Below, one piece after another: positions 8,623 through 17,058 of a stretch of DNA of 64,000 nucleotides. Positions within the stretch are counted from its first letter, which is position 1, and the number at the start of each line of letters is the position of its first letter. Below the pieces are notes generated by a model. The model was given only the letters and a program-made list of their open reading frames with translations. It searched no databases and had not been told where the DNA came from. The stretch spans positions 1,612,001 to 1,676,000 of the forward strand of contig CAWFFW010000001.1 in assembly GCA_963815305.1 (NCBI GenBank), in the 5' to 3' direction. The stretch is from CAXBID01 sp963815305. Lineage in GTDB: Bacteria > Bacteroidota > Bacteroidia > Flavobacteriales > Flavobacteriaceae. The translations under genes were made by a program, and so were the position numbers.

Positions 8623-8790
8623 ATGGTTTCTTTTATAAAATAAGTCTTAAAAATTAAAATAAAGTTGTATAATTGCAGTAATATTTCCCAACAACCATAA
8701 TAACAGGTTGTTAATTCTTCAGAAATAAAATCAATTTTTTTTCAGAAAAAGACAAGTTTATACTCAAAACAACATATTCAATAAACATCA

Positions 8791-10428
8791 ATGTTTGAAA
8801 TTTCACAATTAAAAGAAAAAAAGCTTGCTGATTTACAGCAGATTGCTAGCAAATTGAACGTTCCAAAGTATCGTTCTTTAAAGAAATTAGATTTAGTTTA
8901 CAAAATACTAGATATGCAGGCTGCAGATCCAACATCTGTTACTGCTGTAGTTGAACCGTCTAATTCAACAGAAAATAAACCAGAAAAAACACCGGCAAAA
9001 AAACCAAGACAACGGGTTCAAAAACCTACAAAAAAGACTTCGGATACCAATGAAGAAAAATCTGATGAGGATAATAAATCTGATGACGTAAAAGAAAAAA
9101 CTAATAAGGCACCACAACAAAATAAAGAGGATAAAAAACCTGTACATAAGCCAAATCCGAGACCTACAAGTGATAAAAAGGAAACGAATAAACCTCAGCA
9201 AAAAAGAGATACTAATTCACAACATAAAAATCAAAATAGAAGTCAGAAAAATGGTAATATAGATAAAGGTAATAAAGATAGTAGAAATCGTTACCGTGAG
9301 CCTGATTTTGAATTTGATGCGATTATTGAAAGTGAAGGCGTTTTAGACATTATGCAAGATGGGTATGGATTTTTACGTTCTTCGGATTACAACTATTTGT
9401 CATCACCAGATGACATTTATGTATCACAATCACAAATTAGATTATTCGGTTTAAAAACTGGAGATACTGTTTTAGGGCATGTTCGACCACCAAAAGAGGG
9501 CGAAAAATATTTTCCTTTAATTAAAGTGAGTAAAATTAATGGACAGAATCCTAATGTAGTTAGAGATCGTGTGTCATTTGAACATTTGACACCATTATTT
9601 CCACAGGAAAAATTCAATTTAGCTGAGCGTCAAAGTACCATTTCTACGCGAATTATGGATTTGTTTTCTCCTATTGGAAAAGGCCAACGTGGTATGATTG
9701 TATCGCAACCAAAAACAGGTAAAACTATGTTATTGAAGGATGTAGCAAATGCTATTGCAGCTAATCATCCTGAAGTTTATCAAATGATTTTATTAATTGA
9801 TGAGCGTCCTGAAGAGGTAACGGACATGCAACGTAATGTTCGTGGTGAAGTTATTGCTTCTACTTTCGACAAAGAGGCACACGAACACGTGAAAATTGCA
9901 AATATTGTTTTAGAAAAAGCAAAACGCCTCGTAGAATGTGGACACGATGTGGTTATCCTTTTGGATTCTATTACACGTTTAGCACGTGCTTACAACACGG
10001 TGCAACCAGCTTCTGGTAAAATATTGAGTGGTGGTGTAGATGCCAACGCATTACATAAACCAAAACGTTTTTTTGGTGCGGCTCGTAATATAGAAAATGG
10101 TGGTTCTTTAACCATAATTGCTACAGCACTTACCGAGACAGGCTCTAAAATGGACGAAGTTATCTTTGAAGAATTTAAAGGTACAGGAAATATGGAGTTA
10201 CAATTGGATAGAAAAATATCTAATCGTAGAATTTTCCCTGCTATTGATTTAACATCTTCAAGCACGCGTCGTGATGATATTTTATTAGATGAAAACACAA
10301 TTCAACGGATGTGGGTGATGCGTAAATACCTTGCTGATATGAATCCTGTTGAGGCTATGGAATTTATTAATGAGCGTTTCAAACAAACACGTAATAATGA
10401 AGAGTTTTTAATATCTATGAATGGATAA
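8791..10428 (+). CDS. rho: Transcription termination factor Rho
   Basis: Hexameric RNA helicase that releases RNA polymerase. At 545 residues it is longer than the E. coli protein because of a lysine/asparagine/proline-rich, probably disordered insertion (about residues 55-170) between the N-terminal helical domain (FEISQLKEKKLADLQQIA) and the cold-shock-like RNA-binding domain (GVLDIMQDGYGFLRS). The ATPase core has Walker A SQPKTGKTM (about 305-313), Walker B VVILLDSITRLARAYN (about 385-400) and the Q/R-loop region SGGVDANALHKPKRFFGAARN. Such insertions are usual in Bacteroidota. The 5' region of about 110 nt after a weak TATAATTG box could carry autoregulation, but this is not shown. A strong terminator follows. 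Confidence 0.97.
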   Translation: MFEISQLKEKKLADLQQIASKLNVPKYRSLKKLDLVYKILDMQAADPTSVTAVVEPSNSTENKPEKTPAKKPRQRVQKPTKKTSDTNEEKSDEDNKSDDVKEKTNKAPQQNKEDKKPVHKPNPRPTSDKKETNKPQQKRDTNSQHKNQNRSQKNGNIDKGNKDSRNRYREPDFEFDAIIESEGVLDIMQDGYGFLRSSDYNYLSSPDDIYVSQSQIRLFGLKTGDTVLGHVRPPKEGEKYFPLIKVSKINGQNPNVVRDRVSFEHLTPLFPQEKFNLAERQSTISTRIMDLFSPIGKGQRGMIVSQPKTGKTMLLKDVANAIAANHPEVYQMILLIDERPEEVTDMQRNVRGEVIASTFDKEAHEHVKIANIVLEKAKRLVECGHDVVILLDSITRLARAYNTVQPASGKILSGGVDANALHKPKRFFGAARNIENGGSLTIIATALTETGSKMDEVIFEEFKGTGNMELQLDRKISNRRIFPAIDLTSSSTRRDDILLDENTIQRMWVMRKYLADMNPVEAMEFINERFKQTRNNEEFLISMNG

Positions 10429-10450
10429 AATAAAGATTTAAAACACCTCT

Positions 10451-10490
10451 AAAAAGCCTTGATTTCTCAAGGCTTTTCTGTTTTTTTTTG
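10451..10490 (+). terminator. Rho-independent terminator after rho
   Basis: AAAAAGCCTTG (10451-10461) pairs with CAAGGCTTTT (10468-10477) around ATTTCT and is followed by a long T run. It lies 22 bp after the rho stop. Confidence 0.85.
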
Positions 10491-10644
10491 ACCAAAAAAT
10501 AAGTTATTTATCGCATAAAATTATTTTATATATGCAGTATACAGGTTAAACATTATAATTTATCGAAAAATTAAATTTTAATAAAAATAAAACATTTTTT
10601 ATTCTAAATTTATATCAGCTTTTAGTCAATAATTTATTCAGGAA

Positions 10645-11020
10645 ATGAAAATTATAAAAAAAATTATTAAAAGTTTTAAAAGTTTTTTGATAGTTTTAAT
10701 ATCCAATTTAACTGCAAATGTTGTTGCAAGTACAAATAGCACGAACTCTGTTAAAATGATATTAACGTGACAGCTTCATTAAATTTATTGGTACTATCTT
10801 CTCAAATTCATACTTTGATATGGAATTGGGGCAGGATAAAAAATTGGTTTAAAAAGTATAGATGTCAAAGATGTGGTAAAAAAATAGTGGAAAACCCCAA
10901 AATGGTGGAGGTAGCACTTCAGTATCTTTAGATGCAGGCTTAAATACTCTAATTGTAATGCTGAGTGTTTCAGAATCAGAAAAAAATTATGTAATAAAAA
11001 CAAAAAATGATGAGTTTTAG
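10645..11020 (+). pseudogene. Broken PID-CTERM-type exosortase substrate gene
   Basis: An ATG at 10645, preceded by AGG, opens a 41-codon frame with a basic, hydrophobic signal-peptide start (MKIIKKIIKSFKSFLIVL then NLTANVVAS), ending at TGA 10768-10770. In another frame, 10880-11020, runs a tail with Gly-rich NGGGSTS, then VSLDAGLN, a hydrophobic stretch TLIVMLSV and a basic end. That is the layout of the short PID-CTERM sorting proteins that sit beside XrtX exosortases. The expected basic/hydrophobic C terminus is degraded (SESEKNYVIKTKN) and the two halves are out of frame, so the gene looks dead or strongly rearranged. The tail overlaps the xrtX start. The family call is from remembered pattern and context. 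Confidence 0.5.
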
Positions 11021-11597
11021 TACTTTTAAAAATTCAATTCCGTTAGCAATAAGACTTTTTTTACAAAAAGCTTTATTGCTTTTTATAATATGGAAAATAG
11101 TTTACGGTTTTTTTATTCATGATTCTCAAATTCTTGATTTTCCTTTAACATCTCACGTTGGAGAATATTCTACACTACTTTTAAATAGTTTCATGTCAGA
11201 CTTTGAAGTCAAAAATGTGCTTACCAGTTATCAGTACAATGGCAAAGTAGTATACAGTGGCGTTTCAGACATATTTCATAATGGTAGATTGGTATTGCAT
11301 ATTGCTGACATATGTAATGGCTTAGAGCTCATGGTATTATATATTGGGTTTATAATTTGTATGCCTTCCACCTTTTGGAGAAAGATAAAATATATTGTAA
11401 TTGGTATTATAATAATCGACGTGATAAATATATTAAGGTGTGCTGGTCTAATATACTTGAGAGAGTATTTACAGGCTTATTTTGACTTTGCTCATCATTA
11501 TTTATTTAAAGCAGCAGTATATGCTAGTACATTTGTAATGTGGTGGTATTTTGCTAGAAAAATTAATTTGAAGAATGAAGCTATACAAATCGGATAA
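11007..11597 (+). CDS. xrtX: Exosortase family transpeptidase, XrtX type
   Basis: A 196-residue multi-pass membrane protein with the exosortase catalytic triad: C103 in ADICNGLELM, R144 in INILRCAG and H163/H164 in FAHHYLF, each at the end of a hydrophobic segment as in the family. Exosortases cleave C-terminal sorting signals of secreted proteins in the inner membrane and probably transfer them to a carrier. The upstream remnant of a PID-CTERM-like gene and the overlapping small membrane protein downstream match the locus NCBI names exosortase X. ATG at 11007 is used; a second ATG follows at once. XrtF-type identity is the alternative. Confidence 0.75.
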   Translation: MMSFSTFKNSIPLAIRLFLQKALLLFIIWKIVYGFFIHDSQILDFPLTSHVGEYSTLLLNSFMSDFEVKNVLTSYQYNGKVVYSGVSDIFHNGRLVLHIADICNGLELMVLYIGFIICMPSTFWRKIKYIVIGIIIIDVINILRCAGLIYLREYLQAYFDFAHHYLFKAAVYASTFVMWWYFARKINLKNEAIQIG

Positions 11598-11979
11598 AGT
11601 CCGTTTCATATTTGGGGTAATATTTATAGTGATTATCTATTCGTGGTATTACCTCTTTTTTATTACGGAAGATCTAAGTTGGATGCTTTTACCAAAACTA
11701 GTTTTTCACTTAATACGGTTTGCTACAACTATTGTAGTCTACTTTATAGGCACCATTCATCTTGGCAAATTAAAGGACTCTTGGATGGCTTCAATTTGGC
11801 ATTTGGTCCATATATCGGGTTTGATCATTATTACTTCACTCGGTTTATTTGATTGGTTTATATTTGATATTGGTAGACCAGTAAAGAATTTTGCTCACAC
11901 CATACAAGAAATATTAATATCTCCTGTTTTGTATGTTGGAATGGGTCTTTTAAATAATAGTTTAAACAAAACTTCTTAA
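11575..11979 (+). CDS. XrtX-associated small membrane protein
   Basis: 134 residues with four hydrophobic segments (about 10-30, 38-58, 72-92 and 112-130) and few charged residues. It overlaps the end of the exosortase gene by 23 bp, implying coupled translation. Position and size fit the membrane protein that accompanies XrtX in Flavobacteriaceae; its role (complex partner, or anchor of the processed substrate) is unknown. The start at 11575 (MKLYKSDKVRFI) gives a positively charged N terminus before the first helix. Confidence 0.65.
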   Translation: MKLYKSDKVRFIFGVIFIVIIYSWYYLFFITEDLSWMLLPKLVFHLIRFATTIVVYFIGTIHLGKLKDSWMASIWHLVHISGLIIITSLGLFDWFIFDIGRPVKNFAHTIQEILISPVLYVGMGLLNNSLNKTS

Positions 11980-11990
11980 AGTTATTAAAT

Positions 11991-12020
11991 AAAAAAAGCC
12001 TCTCATTTCTGAGAAGCTTT
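11991..12020. terminator. Bidirectional terminator between the exosortase locus and rpsT
   Basis: AAAGC-CTCTC (11996-12004) pairs imperfectly with GAG-A-AGCTTT (12011-12020), flanked by an A run on the left and by T on the right. It sits between convergent genes and may serve both. Confidence 0.5.
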
Positions 12021-12046
12021 ACTATAATTTAAAACCTAATTATTGA

Positions 12047-12298
12047 TTAAAGAGCTGCAATGTGCAATGCCAAACCTGATTTAAGGTTAGCTGCTTTATT
12101 AGCATGAATGATGTTTTTCTTCGCTAGTTTATCAATCATTGAAGTAACATCTGGAAACATAGCTTCAGCCTCTTTCTTATCAGTTAACTCACGCAATTTT
12201 TTAATCGCATTACGAGTTGTTTTATGCTTATACTTATTTACTAATCTTTTAGATTCGTTACTTCTAATTCTTTTTAACGCTGACTTGTGATTTGCCAT
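12047..12298 (-). CDS. rpsT: 30S ribosomal protein bS20
   Basis: Primary 16S rRNA-binding protein of the small subunit. The 83-residue, lysine- and alanine-rich helical sequence begins MANHKSALKRIRSNESKRL, the standard bS20 start, and ends in LHIAAL. The gene lies 25 bp downstream of tRNA-Glu on the same strand and probably shares its promoter, because no separate -7 box is visible in the short gap. Confidence 0.97.
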   Translation of the reverse strand: MANHKSALKRIRSNESKRLVNKYKHKTTRNAIKKLRELTDKKEAEAMFPDVTSMIDKLAKKNIIHANKAANLKSGLALHIAAL

Positions 12299-12323
12299 TT
12301 GTTTTCTTAATTTTTTTAAGTTG

Positions 12324-12395
12324 TAGCCCGTAGGGGAATCGAACCCCTCTTACATGGATGAAAACCATGCGTCCTAGCCGATAGACGAACGGGCC
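12324..12395 (-). tRNA. tRNA-Glu (anticodon TTC)
   Basis: The minus strand folds into a 72-nt cloverleaf. Acceptor GGCCCGT pairs with ACGGGCT (one G-T pair at the end). The anticodon stem CATGG/CCATG encloses TTTTCAT with anticodon TTC. The T arm is AGGGG TTCGATT CCCCT. CCA is not encoded (CAA follows the discriminator A). A promoter with exact TTG-19-TATTTTTG geometry lies upstream. Confidence 0.96.
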
Positions 12396-12446
12396 ATTTG
12401 TTTATTTACTTATTTAAATGAACCTACAATGTTTCCATTGCGGATG

Positions 12447-12476
12447 CAAAAATACAACTATTTTTAAATGTTGCAA
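12447..12476 (-). promoter_or_regulatory. Promoter of tRNA-Glu and probably rpsT
   Basis: On the minus strand TTG (12476-12474), 19 nt, then TATTTTTG (12454-12447). This is the full Bacteroidetes sigma-ABfr consensus. Transcription would start near 12440, 45 nt before the mature tRNA 5' end. Confidence 0.8.
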
Positions 12477-12509
12477 GTGCTATATAATTTTTTTTTAAAA
12501 AAAATTATA

Positions 12510-13988
12510 TTAGTACGCTTTTGCGAACAATACTCTGGCTTTAGAGGGTTTTCCAGAATAAACACAAACACCTTCTTCTGCTTTTAACTCCAAAGGAATG
12601 CATCTTATGGTTGCTTTTGTAAGCTCTTTAATTTTATCTTCTGTTTCATTTGTACCATCCCAATGCGCAGAAATAAATCCTGTTTTAGTTTTTAAAACCG
12701 TTTTAAATTCCTCAAAAGTATCAACTTCGGTAATGTGACTGTTTCTAAAATCTAATGCTTTATTAAATAAAGCCTCTTGAATTTCGGTCATTAATCCTTC
12801 TACCTTTGCAACTAAACCATCTATAGGCACCACTGCTTTCGTTAACGTATCTCTTCTCGCTATTTCTACAGTTCCATTTTTCAAATCTCTTGAGCCTATC
12901 GCAATTCGCAATGGTACACCTTGTAATTCGTGTTGCGCAAATTTAGCTCCAGGTCTGTATGTTGTTCTATTATCGTATTTAACTGATATATTTTTTTGTC
13001 TCAAATCGCTTATAATATTATTAGCAACTTCATTAATTTCGTTTAACTCTTCTTCACTTTTATAAATAGGAATAATAACCACTTGATTTGGCGCTAAACT
13101 TGGCGGCAAAACCAGTCCGTTGTCATCACTATGTGTCATTATTAAAGCCCCCATTAGTCGTGTTGATACACCCCAAGAGGTTGCCCAAACATAATCTTGT
13201 TTTCCTTCTTTATTCGCAAATTTAACATCAAATGCTTTTGCAAAATTCTGACCCAGAAAATGTGATGTTCCAGCTTGTAAAGCCTTACCATCTTGCATTA
13301 AAGCTTCAATACAATAGGTTTCTTCAGCTCCAGCAAAACGTTCGCTTTCGGTTTTTACTCCTTGAATTACTGGCATAGCCATAAAGTGCTCTACAAAAGT
13401 GGCATACACATTATTCATTAATTTAGCTTCTACTATAGCTTCTGCTTTCGTTTCATGTGCAGTATGCCCTTCTTGCCATAAAAATTCAGCAGTACGTAAA
13501 AATAAACGCGTTCGCATTTCCCAACGCACTACATTTGCCCATTGATTAATTAAAAGTGGTAAATCTCGGTAAGATTGAATCCAGTTTCTATAAGTATTCC
13601 AAATGATAGCTTCACTGGTTGGTCTTACAATTAACTCTTCTTCTAATTTAGCTTCCGGATCTACTCGTAATTTACCTGGTTTATCGGGATCGTTTTGTAA
13701 TCTATAATGTGTAACAATAGCACATTCTTTCGCAAAGCCTTCAGCGTTTTTTTCTTCTGCTTCAAATAAACTTTTAGGTACAAAAAGCGGAAAATACGCA
13801 TTCTGATGTCCTGTTTCCTTAAACATTTTATCTAGTTCTGCTTGCATTTTCTCCCAAATCGCATAGCCATAAGGCTTAATTACCATACATCCCCTAACAG
13901 CCGAATTCTCTGCTAAGTCTGCTTTAACGACCAATTCGTTGTACCATTTTGAATAATCTTCTGCTCTACTGGTAAGTTTTTTGCTCAT
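12510..13988 (-). CDS. proS: Prolyl-tRNA synthetase (eukaryote/archaea-like type)
   Basis: Charges tRNA-Pro with proline. At 492 residues it is the shorter eukaryote/archaea-like form, without the large editing insertion of the common bacterial enzyme. Class II features are visible: VRGCMVIKPYGYAIWE (motif 1 region), VRPTSEAIIWNTYRNW, VRWEMRTRLFLRTAEFLWQEGHTAH (motif 2, partly quoted) and WGVSTRLMGALIMTHSDDNG (motif 3). It ends in VLFAKAY as in this group. The start at 13988 (MSKKLTSRAEDYSKWY) is chosen over 14006 because homologues begin there. It is divergent from the Gly/Trp-rich lipoprotein gene. Confidence 0.96.
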   Translation of the reverse strand: MSKKLTSRAEDYSKWYNELVVKADLAENSAVRGCMVIKPYGYAIWEKMQAELDKMFKETGHQNAYFPLFVPKSLFEAEEKNAEGFAKECAIVTHYRLQNDPDKPGKLRVDPEAKLEEELIVRPTSEAIIWNTYRNWIQSYRDLPLLINQWANVVRWEMRTRLFLRTAEFLWQEGHTAHETKAEAIVEAKLMNNVYATFVEHFMAMPVIQGVKTESERFAGAEETYCIEALMQDGKALQAGTSHFLGQNFAKAFDVKFANKEGKQDYVWATSWGVSTRLMGALIMTHSDDNGLVLPPSLAPNQVVIIPIYKSEEELNEINEVANNIISDLRQKNISVKYDNRTTYRPGAKFAQHELQGVPLRIAIGSRDLKNGTVEIARRDTLTKAVVPIDGLVAKVEGLMTEIQEALFNKALDFRNSHITEVDTFEEFKTVLKTKTGFISAHWDGTNETEDKIKELTKATIRCIPLELKAEEGVCVYSGKPSKARVLFAKAY

Positions 13989-14051
13989 ATAAATGTTTTG
14001 GCACAAATATTGTGACTATGTTAAATAAAAAAATAGTTCAGCAAAACTAAC

Positions 14052-14059
14052 TATTTTTG
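14052..14059 (+). promoter_or_regulatory. -7 box of the Gly/Trp-rich lipoprotein gene
   Basis: TATTTTTG matches TAnnTTTG and lies 28 nt before the ATG at 14088. A second TTTTG follows immediately. No TTG is found at exactly 19 nt upstream. Confidence 0.5.
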
Positions 14060-14087
14060 TTTTGTCCAACAATTAAAATCTAGAGAT

Positions 14088-15299
14088 ATGCAATTTAACA
14101 TCTACTTAAAACAGAAAATGCCATTTATAGCAATTATTGTTTTGGCTATTGGTTTAACTTCATGTGGTTCATACCAATACGTTGGTGTTGATAATGACGG
14201 TATTTATGGAGAGACTCCCATGACAGTGACTCAAAATAATCAAGAAACAGTTGTTGAAATTCCGAATAACAATAACAGTGATTACTATCAAAATTATTTT
14301 AGAAATAAATCTATGGAGTATGATAGTATGACTGAAAATAGTGAAATCTTCACAGATATAGATGCTTATGAAGGTGATAATTATGTTGAAAACGATCCTA
14401 ATCTTAATTCAAATGATTACATAGGTCATGCTGGTTGGGGACAAAATCCTAACAATGTAACCATCAATTATGTAGACAACGGTTGGAATAACTGGGGTTG
14501 GAACGGTGGTTTTGGTATGGGTTGGAATCAAGGCTTTGGTTGGGGCGGTTGGAACCACTGGGGTTGGAATAGATGGAATAACTGGGGCTGGAATGGTGGT
14601 TATGGTTGGGGTTGGAACGATCCTTTTTTCGGTGGTGGCTTCTACGGTGGCTGGGGCTGGAATGGTGGTTTTGGCTGGGGCTGGAATAATGGTTGGGCTG
14701 GCAATGGTTTTTATTATGGAAGAAACGCGTCCTTTAACACAAGTAGAAGAGGTAGTTATGCCTCTGTTAATAGTAGAAATTTAAACAGCAGCAGAAATAG
14801 TAATCTAAGCAGAAGAAGTAGCGTTAACAATTCAAATATAAATAATAGAACATCAAAATATAACACTTCAAGAAGAAGTAGTTCTTCTAGGCTGGATAAT
14901 AACACACGTACTTCAAATATTAATGGAAATACAGTAAGACGTTCTAGTGGTAATTCTGCATCTGCAAGTAGAAATTATAATCCTAGAAACAGTGCTGGAA
15001 CGAATAGCACCATGAGAAGAAGTACATCGATTAGAACACCTTCATCAAATTCTACAACACGGTCTTCCTCTTCATCAGTTAGACGTAGTTCAACTTATAA
15101 TCCTTCAACCAGTAGTAGAAGCTCAGGATCGTATACTCCGTCAAATTCAAGTAGTAGAAATTCAACGTATACACCAAGCAGAAGTAGTTCTTCAAGTTCT
15201 GGTTCAGTTTCAAGATCTTCATCAAGCAGTTCTAGAAGTTCTGGCGGTAGCAGTAGAAGTTCAGGAGGCGGTAGCAGAAGCTCTGGAGGGCGTAGATAA
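14088..15299 (+). CDS. Low-complexity lipoprotein with Gly/Trp-rich and Arg/Ser-rich blocks
   Basis: 403 residues. A lipoprotein signal ends at C26 (IGLTSCGSY). Residues about 105-210 are a repeat-rich block of Gly, Trp and Asn (GWNNWGWNGGFG, repeated with variations), and from about 215 to the end the chain is almost entirely Ser, Arg, Asn, Thr and Gly (SRRSS, RSSGGSSRSSGGG). An inner start at 14118 (MPFIAIIVLAIG) would also give a good signal peptide. It resembles abundant surface or matrix lipoproteins in Flavobacteriia; no enzymatic domain is visible. It is 31 bp upstream of the FadL-like porin gene, probably one operon. Confidence 0.8.
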   Translation: MQFNIYLKQKMPFIAIIVLAIGLTSCGSYQYVGVDNDGIYGETPMTVTQNNQETVVEIPNNNNSDYYQNYFRNKSMEYDSMTENSEIFTDIDAYEGDNYVENDPNLNSNDYIGHAGWGQNPNNVTINYVDNGWNNWGWNGGFGMGWNQGFGWGGWNHWGWNRWNNWGWNGGYGWGWNDPFFGGGFYGGWGWNGGFGWGWNNGWAGNGFYYGRNASFNTSRRGSYASVNSRNLNSSRNSNLSRRSSVNNSNINNRTSKYNTSRRSSSSRLDNNTRTSNINGNTVRRSSGNSASASRNYNPRNSAGTNSTMRRSTSIRTPSSNSTTRSSSSSVRRSSTYNPSTSSRSSGSYTPSNSSSRNSTYTPSRSSSSSSGSVSRSSSSSSRSSGGSSRSSGGGSRSSGGRR

Positions 15300-15330
15300 A
15301 ATCTGAAAAATAAAATAAAAAAATATTAAT

Positions 15331-16884
15331 ATGAAAAAGTTAAATCTTCTATTCATAGGCATACTTTCTATGTCCATATTAAACGCTCAGGACATTACGG
15401 ATGCATTGAGATATTCGCAAAGTGAAATTCAGGGTACTGCTCGTTTTAGAGCGTTAAGTGGTGCTTTTGGAGCTTTGGGTGGCGATATGAGTGCGGTAAG
15501 TGCAAACCCTGCTGGTTCTGCTGTTTTTAGTCAAAGTCATGCCTCTTTTACGTTATCTAATACAGAAACTAAAAACAACACACAATATTTCAATGGTATA
15601 GAAACTTCAAATGAATCCAATTTCGATATAAACCAAGGAGGTGCTGCATTTGTTTTTGCCAGTAAAAATAGTTCGCCATGGCGAAAGTTTACACTAGGAA
15701 TTGCTTATGAAAGAACAAATAACTTTGATAATGTATGGAACGCCGTTGGAACTAATACAAACGATTTCGTTATTGTTGACAATAATGATAATGAATTAGT
15801 TCCTGTAAATTCAATTGCTAATTATTTTTATCAATATGCAGATGGCGTTCGTTTAGGCGATATTTCTTTGATTGGGGACGAATTTGTTGAGGATGCCTAT
15901 CAAGATATTGGGGACGTGTTTGGGTTTGCACATCAACAAGCTTTTTTAGGATACCAAGCGTTTATCCTTGACCCAGATGTTGATAATGACGACAATACAT
16001 TTTATAATACAACGAATACTGTGGCTGGAGGAAATTTTTTTCATGATTACCTCTACGCGGCTTCTGGTTTTAATGGTAAGATTTCTTTTAACTTTGCAAC
16101 GCAATACGAAGATAATTTGTATTTGGGTGTGAATTTAAACTCGCATTTCATTGATTATCAAAAAACAACTTCATTACTTGAAGATAACTCTAATGGTGGT
16201 TCTATAACGGCAATTGATTTTGAAAATAATTTATCTACCGTTGGAAACGGGTTTTCATTCCAATTAGGTGGTATTTTAAAATTGAGTTCGGAGTTTAGAG
16301 TTGGCCTAACTTATGATTCTCCAACCTGGTACAATATTGAAGAAGAAAGCTCTCAATTCATAGATTCCAATTTAGCTGATTCAGATATTAATTTTATTTC
16401 TGATATCATTAATATTTATCCAAGCTACAAGTTACAAACGCCAGCTAAATTCACTGGAAGTTTAGCTTATGTGTTTTCTAACCAAGGTCTTATTAGTTTT
16501 GATTATTCAATAAAAGATTATAGTAAAACGGAATTCAAACCAACTAGCGACGTTGCATTCGCCAATCAAAATAGTATTATAGCAAATACGCTTACTAGTG
16601 CAGCTACTTACAGAATAGGTGGTGAATATAAAGTAAAACAATTTAGCTTTAGAGGCGGATATCGGTTTGAAGAAAGTCCATACACAGACGGATTTACCGT
16701 GGGCGATTTAACTGGATATTCCTTAGGACTTGGCTATAATTTTGGAAACACCAAGTTAGACATTACTTATGATGGTTGGAGCAGAATAAACGAAACCCCG
16801 TTATACAATATAGGTTTAACTGATACCGCTGTTATTGACACAACAAACTCTAACTTAACACTATCACTAAGTTTTAATATTTAA
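15331..16884 (+). CDS. OmpP1/FadL-family outer-membrane transporter
   Basis: A 517-residue outer-membrane beta-barrel protein with a Sec signal peptide (MKKLNLLFIGILSMSILNAQ). The N-terminal plug-like motif ALRYSQSEIQGTARFRALSG then GAFGALGGDMSAVSANPAG is the signature of this family, which imports hydrophobic compounds such as long-chain fatty acids or aromatics. The C terminus has alternating strands ending in SLSFNI, as expected for barrel assembly. It follows the Gly/Trp-rich lipoprotein by 31 bp; a strong terminator follows. The substrate is not predictable. Confidence 0.88.
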   Translation: MKKLNLLFIGILSMSILNAQDITDALRYSQSEIQGTARFRALSGAFGALGGDMSAVSANPAGSAVFSQSHASFTLSNTETKNNTQYFNGIETSNESNFDINQGGAAFVFASKNSSPWRKFTLGIAYERTNNFDNVWNAVGTNTNDFVIVDNNDNELVPVNSIANYFYQYADGVRLGDISLIGDEFVEDAYQDIGDVFGFAHQQAFLGYQAFILDPDVDNDDNTFYNTTNTVAGGNFFHDYLYAASGFNGKISFNFATQYEDNLYLGVNLNSHFIDYQKTTSLLEDNSNGGSITAIDFENNLSTVGNGFSFQLGGILKLSSEFRVGLTYDSPTWYNIEEESSQFIDSNLADSDINFISDIINIYPSYKLQTPAKFTGSLAYVFSNQGLISFDYSIKDYSKTEFKPTSDVAFANQNSIIANTLTSAATYRIGGEYKVKQFSFRGGYRFEESPYTDGFTVGDLTGYSLGLGYNFGNTKLDITYDGWSRINETPLYNIGLTDTAVIDTTNSNLTLSLSFNI

Positions 16885-16905
16885 AACTTTAAAATTATAC
16901 AGATT

Positions 16906-16938
16906 AAAAAGCTTGAATCTACAAAGTTCAAGCTTTTT
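16906..16938 (+). terminator. Rho-independent terminator after the FadL-like gene
   Basis: AAAAAGCTTGAA (16906-16917) pairs with TTCAAGCTTTTT (16927-16938) around nine nucleotides, with further T beyond. It lies 21 bp after the stop. Confidence 0.85.
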
Positions 16939-17004
16939 GTTTTGATATCTTTTATAAAGTAAAAAGCAGATAAATACTAGCGTATAATTGTTTGTTAAGA
17001 TAAA

Positions 17005-17034
17005 TTATTAAGAAAATTGAATTACTTATCTTTG
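17005..17034 (+). promoter_or_regulatory. Promoter of folE-cysS
   Basis: TATCTTTG at 17027-17034 with TTA exactly 19 nt upstream (17005-17007). Transcription would begin near 17041, about 18 nt before the folE ATG. Confidence 0.7.
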
Positions 17035-17058
17035 CATACTTAAACAAGATTTTTACTG

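Noticed and set aside
8668..8790. Possible riboswitch or attenuator in the rho leader
   Set aside because: Only a weak hairpin (CAACC/GGTTG) is visible, with no known aptamer features or alternative terminator.
10850..10935. A reading YRCQRCGKKIVENPK in the middle of the broken substrate gene, like an insertion-sequence zinc finger
   Set aside because: It has no start, ends after a few more codons, and overlaps the PID-CTERM tail in another frame. No transposase sequence surrounds it, so chance is more likely.
14506..14784. Open frame rich in Gly/Val inside the Gly/Trp-rich lipoprotein gene
   Set aside because: It is an out-of-frame reading of the repeat block; the main frame has the signal peptide and a continuous body.
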